Assembly (NCBI GenBank): GCA_012656075.1
Contig: JAAKBF010000131.1
Coordinates: forward strand, 62,001-126,000
Length of the DNA stretch: 64,000 nt
Origin: Phytophthora hibernalis
Taxonomy: Eukaryota; Oomycota; Peronosporomycetes; Peronosporales; Peronosporaceae
Direction of reading: 5' to 3'
Positions 32,661 to 42,238 of this stretch are shown piece by piece. How positions within the stretch are numbered: the stretch's first letter is position 1; each line of letters begins with the position of its first letter. Below the pieces are notes generated by a model that was not told the origin of the DNA, made no database searches, and saw nothing but the letters and a program-made list of their open reading frames with translations. The translations under genes and the position numbers were made by a program.

Positions 32661-33560
32661 TGTGCGACGGGGCGGGGATTGTTCGAGAACATCTGCGGCA
32701 GAGTGACAAGGCACAATAGTGAGGCGAAGTACGACACACCAAGTTCAGCGAGAGGTCGCCACCGGAAAGATCTCCGGACCGTGGCCTTTGGCGAGTAGTC
32801 GCTGTCGGTTGTCCAAGGAAGATATCCGGGTTGTGCCCCTTGGTGAACAGCCACAACCGTAAGATATGCCGGATAGGGCTCTTGGAGCTCTGTCAGGCCG
32901 TCGCCGAGGACTCGGTGGTTTCACAACGGACGAGTTCACACTAGATATTTGTATATGGCATAGGAAAGAATAGTATAGAGATAAGCGCTCGCAGAGCGCA
33001 ACAAACAGAGCAGATTTTCCTTCCGATCGCAAGTGTCAAGTCCGGTTACGGTAAGTGTCCGTAGCGTCTGGTCCAGCTTGATCGCCAGGATTATGCCTAC
33101 CGGTGGACACGAAGGTTGAAGTAATCAAGTGTTCATCCACCCGGTAAGTCCATGAAGCTAGATTGTGTGATTGATTTGCTGCGTGTGCAGAGAACGAGAG
33201 AGCTCGTTCGACCGAGGGAGTGCTACCGAAGCCTCATTCCTACCTACCCGCCGGAGCTTTGCCCCGGCACCCTCGCTTACCGGCTAAAAATCCCTGGACC
33301 CTTTCTTCTGAGGGCCAGCGAGGTTTATTTGTGTGTGTGTGTATTGCAGACTAGTCGTGCTCGTGGCTAGTGCTGTGGAGTTGATTGGTTGCCCTACCGA
33401 CAAGTCGGAGTACGCAGGGTCAGACCAACCCGGTGCTAGGGCTGAATCAAGGACTTCAGGTCAAGACTTCGTCCAATATTCACCTCATCTTTGCGGACGA
33501 GGTGTGCGTTGTGGGTGGGAAAACTAGCAGGACATAATTCTGGCGTGTTCCTACACGACA
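32661..33560 (+). repeat. 5' LTR of Gypsy A
   Basis: The end is fixed by the primer-binding site after CCTACACGACA (33560). The start TGTGCGACGGGG at 32661 is inferred by comparison with the solo LTR 54724-55607: the shared block CAAGTCCG...ACGGTAAGT lies 390 bases in here and 392 there. Length is about 900. A run of GT near 33330 and two related 45-60 base segments at 32760-32875 are also inside. Confidence 0.6.
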
Positions 33561-33562
33561 AC

Positions 33563-33581
33563 TGGTGCCGCGACCCGGGAT
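33563..33581 (+). other. Primer-binding site of Gypsy A
   Basis: TGGTGCCGCGACCCGGGAT starts two bases after the LTR. It is the complement of a tRNA 3' end including CCA. The identical 19 bases occur in Gypsy B at 50829-50847 on the minus strand. Confidence 0.8.
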
Positions 33582-33661
33582 TGGTGTGACCTTCTGTGTG
33601 TTGTGTGTCTTGTTTGCAGGCAACCAAGTTACGAGCAAAAACAAGTGTGAGAGAGAAGAAA

Positions 33662-35974
33662 ATGGCGAAAGAATCGACAGTACCAGATACTCCGATGAAA
33701 TCCGACAGCAACCGTGGCGAGCCTTCGGGCTTGCCGCCGGTGGCCCCGCGTACGGCAGGCATTGCCGAGCGCTCGGTCAGCTTCGAGGACTCAGCGGACG
33801 ATCTCGACGCCAATGACGACTATGATGACCTGGAGGAGAAGGTGAGCGAGCCAGCGATGGTGACGACCGATTCCCGGAAGGCGCGAGGCTGGCAGTGACA
33901 GGCAGTGGAGGACTGCGGTCGCTGACGCGGAACCTCGCGGATGAGCTGGACGAGGTCGCAGGACCCGAGCTAGCAAATGCAGAAGATGATGATGAAGATG
34001 ATGAAGAACGGGTGCCCATGAGGACGGAGACGACCTCGGCCCCGCCGCGTGGAAACCGTCCACCAATCAATGGTGACACTCCAATCGCGAACAAGGTCCT
34101 CGGCCGATGTCTCGAGATGATGAGGACGGACAGCGCCTGGATACCGATGTTCACGCTGAAACCTGTTCGTCAAGCTGTCTGGGAGGACATAGGTAACGAA
34201 ATTGCGTAGCCGGTAAACTCAACGAGCTCTCGTCAAGTGGCTGACGACACGGTTTCTCTCCTGATGGCGATGGGCTTAGAAGCTCAGACGTACCCGTCTG
34301 ACGCTGCGCTGAGAGACTGGTCAGCATCGAACGCCGGAGCTGACCTGCAGAAATGGAAAAGAAGCTGCGCATCGCGTTCGGTGCCAGTCGTACCAAAGGC
34401 CGCCCGTGTCACGCCGAGTTGGAGAGGTGATAGACCCGGCGACTGTTCCGTTGCCCCAGACACCCAAGAAACGAGAAAACACCGATTCGGATGGAAGGCA
34501 GGCGGGTGGAGCATTTGCAACCTCAACCGAGCGCTCCCCGTACTTCCAAGACTCGCACATGGTGACACCTCGCTTGGCTATACGTACGGCACGTATTGCA
34601 CGTGAGACCGAGGTCTCAAATGCACCACTGAATTCAAAACGTGGATCCGGACGACGTCCCGGTTGGAGACTGTTTGGTAACGATGACTCATCGGATGATG
34701 CACGTGACCTGCTGGAGTCGGAGGGACAAGATGATGACATGGCTGCGGAATTTGCGCGACAAATGCGGGAAGCCAGCGATATGATAAGCATGGAGTCGAC
34801 GCCGAAACTCGAAATCGCGACGCACCGACCTCTTGCTCAAATCATGTAATACTTCGGGCTCCGCGACAAGCAAGAAAATTCGATGTAGTGGTTCCGAGCG
34901 TTCGTGTACGAGATGAAAGGAACGCATACCCCACCGAACGAGTGTTGTATGGCGTTCGAGCTGAGTCTACGAGACGGAGCCCTTCACTGGTACCGTCAAC
35001 TCCCAAAGAAGACTCGACGTGATTGGCAGCTCCTCAACGCGGAGTTCATCAGGTACTATTGTTCGCAGTATAAAGAGTCGGCAAAGACTCGGTATTACTC
35101 AGCGGAGCGCAAAGACAAGGAACATATTTGCGACTACCTGAACCGACTTAATGGCTATGCCCGGAATGCCGGTGTTCGATTTACTAACGGTGGCCGAGAG
35201 GCAAAGGATCACGTCCGACGTTTCCTGAAGACCTGCGGCGACAAAAGGGTCCAAGACCGTCTCGGACACTTGCAAGTCAGTGACATCCATAACCTTGAAA
35301 GCATGATCAACGAGATCTTAAAGATGGAAGACCGCAGCTCAGCTAAGGTGGCAACTCAGTCATCCGGCCGGAGCCGTGACCCACCTCGAGGTCGTGACAG
35401 CTCTCAATGACGTGACGACCGGCGTCCCGGCGATGCCCGTCGCAACGACTACCGAATTCCGCCGCGCGCAATGCTGGCCGATGCCACGGTAACGGATCTA
35501 ATTGCTGCGCTGCAAGTCCGAGACCCAATTGGTGACCATACCGAGTACTCGGAGGACCAACAAGAAGATTACGAGGGTGAAGAGCAAGAGTCTTGGCCGG
35601 ACCACCATGACGATGAACCAGATGACGGCAATGTCTCCGAAGGCGAGGACCGACACATCGCTGCGGCCAATGAAACTGAACGACGAGCTGCTGCAGACGG
35701 GACCTATAATCGGTCCGACAATCGTCTGCCAAAGGGTGACCGTCCCCGCAGTCAAGACCGACGTGACGCCGGCCGATTTGGTCCGTGCGTAGCCTGCGGT
35801 GGCCTCACCCACTCAGCGCACTACTGCTTCAAAAGCTGCAAGCTCTGTAAGTAAGTGCACGACGCAGGCAAGTGCGAAGCTTTCCAAGAACTCGCAAACC
35901 TCGTCAAGAACAAGGTTGACAAGAAGGACCTCTCTCCAGAACTCCACTCTCTAATTTTTGGGCATTTAAACTAG
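33662..35974 (+). pseudogene. gag: Gag of Gypsy A
   Basis: Starts MAKESTVPDTPMKSDSNRGE and is acidic (DDYDDLEEKVSE). The capsid-like core is WYRQLPKKTRRDWQLLNAEF, YCSQYKESAKTRYYSAERKD and CDYLNRLNGYARNAGVRF. The nucleocapsid has CVACGGLTHSAHYC and SCKLCK, then VHDAGKCEAF. Element B supplies aligned intact codons, which shows the stops: TAA at 35851 stands where B has CAA (KFCKQVHE), and a TAG near 34886 stands where B has a Gln codon (DALQW). Further frame changes occur near 33895, 34205 and 34850. Confidence 0.8.
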
Positions 35975-36097
35975 GCAACCCACCAACTGAAACTGGGTTG
36001 GTCTCTAACGGGCTGCCACAGTTAGCCCGCGGTCGACGCAGATTGTATCTTCGCGTTCGCGGGAAAATGCGAATGGCCGAATAATGATGATAATGGA

Positions 36098-37201
36098 GTG
36101 ACAACGACTGAAAACGAAAAGGAGAGAGGTGCAAACCTCGGTGGAGGCGATGTGAGTGGAGATGAAGAAAGTGAACCAGGCGACAACGAGACCGGGGTCT
36201 CGAGTCCGGCAGCAGAGGAAAAACCGGATCGAGGGCTCGCCAAGACGGTGAGATTGCTTCCGGGAGAGCGACTGGGGTGGGGGTCATCTCAGAAGTACGA
36301 CCGGAGGGTGAGGATGAGAGATTTGGTAACAGGAGCAGTGAACGACACGAGAACGCAGATACTGCTTGCCACTGGAGCAAATGTGAGCGGCATAACTACG
36401 AAGATGGCTAAACGGCTGAGATTACGGGACGACCCAAACAACGACCGGCTCCCGGAAGTACAAGGAATTACGAAAGGCAAATTGGCCACCACACGCCGGA
36501 CGCTCGTCAAAGTGACATAGGGTTGGGAACGAGTTTACGAGCTCGAGCTATGGATTATGGACCACAGCGCTAGAGTCGCCGTGGTGCTCGGCACAGACTT
36601 TATGATACCGGCCGGCATCAGGCTCGACTTGTTCCATGCTACTGTCAAGCTTCATGACGAGGTTAGGATTCCGCTGATTAAGACCCAGAATATGATTGAA
36701 GACGGTAACCCTGGACAGCGGCATATTTTCGGCGGTCCTACCGAGGAGTTGACGATACTTGGACGAGAATGGGATGAATTCCGACTACGGAGACGAAAAC
36801 CAGCACTGGAAACACATACAATATGGATTCGACGAACGGACTACTTGGTACCAACCATAACGAGGTTTCGTCGAGGTCAGCCGGAGCATGTTCGAATGAC
36901 GAACATCACTGATAACTTAGTGTTCTGTCCAGTACACCTGCCAGTCGTGATATGGGTTCCACATGGAGACTTGCCAGTCGAATCAGGGTACGTTCGACTC
37001 GACTCGAGGAAGTACCAAGAGTGACAAGCGATTGCTTATGCCGAATCGCGAGACAAGACGCTGTACGACAAGGAGGTCGAGTTGTACCAGGAATGGTTGG
37101 CGAAGCAACCTCCGGCAGTGGAAAGGTTGACTACCCACTGCCCCGATGTGTGCAAGGTCGACCTCCCGATTGCTCAGATGATAACGCAGAGCGTCTGACC
37201 T
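36098..37201 (+). pseudogene. Aspartic protease and linker of Gypsy A
   Basis: The retropepsin motif reads QILLATGANVSGITTKMAKR near 36358: the catalytic Asp of D-T-G-A is replaced by Ala (GCC). Element B has ILLDTGANVSAV at the same place. VVLGTDFMIPAGIRLDLF follows as the second conserved block. TGA at 37022 replaces the Trp codon (TGG) of B (KYRDWQVL), and TAG at 36518 interrupts the domain. Confidence 0.75.
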
Positions 37202-40200
37202 GTGCTCAACGCTGGGACCGAATATTGGAACAACGCGACGAAGCGCAAGCGGTTGATGATGCCGACAATGAGCCGGCTGGAGACCAATCGATGCTGCCAC
37301 CGATCTCTCAAACCGTTGCTATCCCGGACACGGAGACCCTCAGACAGGGTGACCACCGAAGTCTCGGTCTCCAACGAAACACCGGCGGTGGCAGGAGAAA
37401 CACTGACCGAACCATTTCCTAGGGGTGACACTGGCGGTACTGACGCCGTGGCTGTCTTGGAAGAGACGTTCAAAGCAGTGATGGGCCTGCTAAACTCAGA
37501 CGGCCGCGAGATCATGGATGTTGATGGTGCGATGGATTCGTCAGAACACGAAGCCAGTCACATTGCACTGGAAGACTATGCGCAAGAACTTGCCTTTCTT
37601 CCTGACTTGACCGAAGCCTCGGTCACGGTATTGGATTATTCAGCGCCTAACGTGCTGAACGCTCAGTTTAAAGGCGACCAGCAGCAACGTCTGGTTGACA
37701 TGCTGAAGAAGCACGAAGAAATCATGATTTCGAGTGGTAATGCGCTTCCACCACCGGCATACGGTGTGGTTTGTGACATTGAAGTCCAAGGGCACGCACC
37801 TATCAAACAGCGTGCCCGACGAGTAGCGCTACGGCACATGCCGAAGCTGTACGAGTTGCTAAATGGACTGCTTAAGGCTGGCTTGGTATCGTTTTCCGAC
37901 AGCCCGTGGGCAGCACCAATCGTCATTGTTCTTAAAAAGAACGGTGTCGATATACGGTTGTGCATCGATTACAAGATGGTGAATGCTATCACCGCAATCT
38001 TGGAATATGCGATGCCGCTTGTCGATGATTTGCTGACGGAATTGGGAAGCTACCTATGGTTCTGTTCTCTTGATGCTGCCAGCGGATTTTGGGCGATTAT
38101 GATGACTCACCGAGCGCGGAAGATCTCGGCGTTTGTCTGTGCGCTGGGGCACTTCGAGTGGCTTCGAATGCCATTCGGCCTCAAGAATGCGCCGATGATT
38201 TACCAACGCATGATCGGCAGCGCGCTCTGGGTGTTTGTACGGCCGAAAGGTGGCTGGAAGAACTACGCGATGCTTATGCAAGGTGCTGAAGAACGAACCA
38301 AGTTGCTACGTGGAGATAGTAACGACGAGTCGGCGAACCTGTCAACGAACGAACCGAACCCTCGAACGAAGTTTGATGCTGACCACGAGGCCTCGTCTAC
38401 GATGGATCCGGTGTCACAACTTGTGAATAGTCCAGTAGCCGACATGTTTTCGACCGGAGAAACGGACGAGTCTACGTTGGTACCGGTGTTCAACTGACGC
38501 TCCTTTGTGGACGATATCTATTTCGGCGGAGCAACGTTTGACGACTGCTTGGCTACGTTGGATCGTCTGTTAAGTCGGTTCGTCGAGTGTCGAATCAGCA
38601 TCAGTTTTACGAAAAGCATCTTCGTCCAGTCGAAGGTGGACTTTCTTTCACATGAAGTATCACCTGCCGGCATCCAAGCAGACTCTAAGAAGTTGGCCGC
38701 TATTACCGAGCTCTCGTTTCCGATATCCAAGAAAGGGATGCAGTCCTTCTTGGGTGCGCTGAACTACTACAGCACATTCATTCAGGATTTTGCTGTGTAC
38801 GGCGCCGCACTATATCAGCTTAAGGAGGACGACTTTGAGCCTGGTGGCGATCGCTCGACGGCGCGACACAGCTTCGACATACTAAAGCAAAAGGTAGTCT
38901 ATTCTCCGACATTTCGACCGAACCAAAGAGGTGCATGTCATGCTGTTCGCGAATGAGTGGGCCCTAAGTACCACGCTGATGCAAGAACATGAAGGCAAGT
39001 TGCACCCCGTACGGTTTTGTGGGCGAGTGTTGAAGGATGCCGAAATGAATTATCAACCCCGGAAAAGGAGGTTCTAGCATTGCTGCTCCTGTTGAAAGTG
39101 TGCCATACCCAGCTGGTTGGACAAACACGGCACGTGTATACGCGACTTTCGACGCTTGACTGGGTGCACCGGTCGAAGTCACTGTTCGGAAGAGCGGTGC
39201 AATTCTCGGTGCTACTCTCACCCTGGCATTTGAAAATCCAGCGCGTCAAGGAAAAGGACTGTGTATTCGCTCAGCTCCTCCAAGCGTCTATCACGAATTT
39301 CGTGGATCTTGAAGACTCGCTGGAACTGGTGACACCACCTACGAAAGGTTCAGCTACTATTCGAATGGACCCCGAGCTGTTGTACGCACGTCTGCCTCGA
39401 CATTACCGAGGCCTCGTTGTGTCTTTTGATGGATCGGCGAAGACAGAGAAGTACGGTGGCTATGGTAGCTGCTCGTGGATTGTATGGCGACTTCCTGAAT
39501 GGCATGTAGTGATTGCTGCGAGTGCGTATCTCGAAAGCACCACAGTTAACCTTGCCGAGTATACCGGCATGAACAACGGAGTGCAAGCCGCTTTGGAACA
39601 CGGTGCCGAGGACTTGGTGGTGGTAGGAGACTCGAGACTCGCAATTCAGCAAGCACTAGGGGTGATCGCGTGCCGTAAGGAATCGCTGCTAGCGAAGTTA
39701 AGTCACCACAAGGAACTCACAGCGAGACTTCGATCCACGAAGTACCTGCACGTGCTGCGGGAGTACACCGCAGCGGCAGACCCATTAGCTGGTGAAACAC
39801 TCGAGACGAAGGTATCGAAAGTCGTTCTCAGCAAGGACAGGCAGGCCGAGCTCTCAAGCTTGAACAGGATCTCTGAAATGATATACGAAGCTCCACCGGA
39901 CGAAGTCACGGAGGTAAAACCAAGCTCCGACAATTTCGTTCAAATTCTGGATGCCCATGAGACTCCGACGTGTAAAACGTTCATTGACTTCGTGCGGTCA
40001 GAGCACGGAGATGTTTCGGCATTGACTCGACGACAGAGCAAGGCTCGCAAGAGGCACGTCAGGTTCGCTGATGAAGACCCGGTGGAGACTCAGAGAGAAT
40101 CAGCTGAGCAGACGGGAGCTACAGGGGCAGTCAGCGAGGACTCGGTGGACGAGCGGCAACCTAGGCCCGAGCTAACACCGACAACAAATGCAGACCATAT

Positions 40201-40423
40201 CGACCCAGTGACGGTGCAGGAGGAACGGCGACGTCGTATCTCCAAAGCTCAAGACGAAGATTCGAGGTGGTCTATCATGACGTCGGTGCTGCGCGGAGAC
40301 ACTGAGAAGATTAGTTACAAAGATACTCGAAATACCTGGAAGATTGCCGACAAGTTCGTGCTGACAGACGACGCATTGCTTTACTACTTGGGTGCAAGGC
40401 GTCGGAAGACTGAGGACCACTAA
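37202..40423 (+). pseudogene. pol: RT plus two RNase H domains of Gypsy A
   Basis: RT blocks: RVALRHMPKLYELLNGLLKA, SPWAAPIVIVLKKNGVDIRL with CIDYKMVNAI, FCSLDAASGFWAIMM and WLRMPFGLKNAPMIYQRMIG. Then come about 70 extra residues (38230-38500) before the catalytic FVDDIYFGGATF. Element B has a similar insert, so it belongs to the family. A TGA at 38495 lies where B has CGA (VFGRRSFVDD). The first RNase H (HPVRFCGRVLKDAE, HVYTRLSTLDWVHR) looks degenerate. The second, 39360-39790, has VSFDGSAKTEKYGG (Asp), NLAEYTGMNNGVQAALE (Glu) and VVVGDSRLAIQQALG (Asp), the pattern of archaeal/plant-type RNase HI. Confidence 0.85.
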
Positions 40424-40459
40424 AAAGAAGTCAAACTGCGCCTAGTCGTACCGACAACG

Positions 40460-41940
40460 ATGATTCAAGAGGTCTTGCAGAATTGCCATGACTCGCTGGA
40501 AGGCGGGCACCAAGGCGTGGTCAGGACGTTCCAGCGAGTGAAGCTAGACTACTACTGGTTGGGTCTGTACGCTGATGTGGAAAAGCACGTGAAGTCGTGC
40601 CTCGACTGCAGCTCTAGTAAGAGCCGCCCGCAGCTCCGAGGGTACTCACCAGGCAACATCCTGGCTGAACGACCGTTCCAGATCGTGTCAATGGACTTTG
40701 TTATACCTTTGCCGATATTTCGACGCGGCAACACAGTTTTGCTACAGTTCCAGTGCTCGTTCACCGGATTTGTGATTGCCAAAACAATGTCTGACACGTC
40801 TGCACTAATGGTGGCTCAAGCGTTCGAAGAATGCATATACCGACGCTTCGGCGCACCGGCTCTCATTCGGCACGACAGGGACCCACGCTTTATGAGCGAT
40901 GCCTTCCGGGAGTTCGCCGATATGATGTCGAGAGCGACGCTGAGCTACCGGCCGCAGGCTAACGGGCAGCAAGAACGATTGGTGAAGATGCAGTCAGTGA
41001 AGGTGTACGTCGAAGACCCGTTGCAGCAGGACTGGGATGAGATTGCTGAGCGACTAGTCTTTGCGATCAACATCTCGCAAGATACGACGCGAAAAGAGAC
41101 ACCGTTCTTTCTGGTGCATGGGTGGGATGCCCACTGATCGCTCCACGCAATGACATCGTCGCTCCGGCGAGGGTCCGGTAGGAAAACCGATGCGCTGGCA
41201 TGACGCAGAGAAGTCAATCGCCAGCAAGGGATAGCGCTCGAAATGGCAAAGGAATACCAAGCAGCAGAGAAGAGTCGCCGAGCCAAGGAATATAACGACG
41301 CGTTAAGTCGGAAGGAATTGGCAGCTGTGCCTCGACGATCCAACGACGAAACGACAGACGACCACCGGAATGACGAACCTGCCGGTGAGAAGTGGTGACG
41401 AGGTCTCTCTTTGAACCAGGCAGCCGCGTCTGGCTCTACATGGAACGTGTCAAACCCGGGCTGACAAAGAAGTTGGCTCACCGATGGCACGGTCCGTTCC
41501 GAGTTAAGACCAAGATTGAGGAATATGCTTACGAGCTAGAGCTCCCTGACCGCAGCGGATGTCGGTTCTATCCGGTGGTCCATGTGTCCCGACTCAAGGC
41601 GGTGAATGAGTTCGAAGATCGACCGAAGACTCGGTTGACGCAGGATGTGACCGAGGAATCGCGCTTTGACTTCGACGAGGAGCTTTTACCTGAAAATAGC
41701 TGGGAGCCAGACCGACTGGCCGGAGAGCGTGAAGTCCTCGAGATCTTAGAAGACCGAATGCCAATGTCAACGAGGACTGGACGCTGAATTCGAGAGTTCA
41801 AGGTCAAATGGGCTGATCAGGACGAACCCACGTGGGAACCCATCTCGAATCTCTCCTGCGGCGGCATGCTGTATGATTACCTGCAGCGTAAGAAGCGCGA
41901 GCATCGCTTGCAGATGGTCCAATTTGTTGACGAGGACTAG
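40460..41940 (+). pseudogene. pol: Integrase and chromodomain of Gypsy A
   Basis: Zinc domain: CHDSLEGGHQGVVRTFQR with CLDCSSSKSRPQ. Core: IVSMDFVIPLPIFRRGNT (Asp), IRHDRDPRFMSDAFREF (Asp) and YRPQANGQQERLVKMQ (Glu). After a break at 41137-41391 the tail resumes: FEPGSRVWLYMERVKPG, LAHRWHGPFRVKTKIEEYAY and FYPVVHVSRLKAVNEF. In the same frame after a TGA (41785) comes the chromodomain: REFKVKWADQDEPTWEPISN to the stop at 41940. The TGA probably arose from an Arg codon. Confidence 0.85.
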
Positions 41941-42238
41941 GCAGCACTCGCCACCATAATGATGACCTGTACTTGGGGCAATACAGCCCAAGATTACATA
42001 CGAAAACGACTACTGCAGCACTGACCTGTACTTGGGACAAAGCAGCCCAAGATTCAGATGAAAAACTACTGCACCAAACCACATATTGTATTTGATGAAT
42101 TTCGAGAGTGAAACACCGGAACGAATTATTAAGAAAGAAGAACTCCACTGCGCACCTACTACACTACGAAGCTACGGCAAATACTGGATGCGCTTGGAGA
42201 CTACGCGACGAAGCTGGCGAGACGCCGACCGAGGCTTA

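Larger units (their letters stand above)
32661..42065 (+). mobile_element. Ty3/Gypsy retrotransposon A with two RNase H domains and a chromodomain (3' LTR not found)
   Basis: Plus-strand order: LTR, primer-binding site, gag with zinc knuckle, protease, RT with a palm insertion, RT-linked RNase H, second RNase H of archaeal/plant type, integrase, chromodomain. Dual RNase H Gypsy elements are known from oomycetes and plants. In-frame stops and frame changes make it inactive. After the chromodomain stop at 41940 there are two copies of CTGACCTGTACTTGGG (about 41962 and 42020) but no match to the 5' LTR. Confidence 0.88.
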
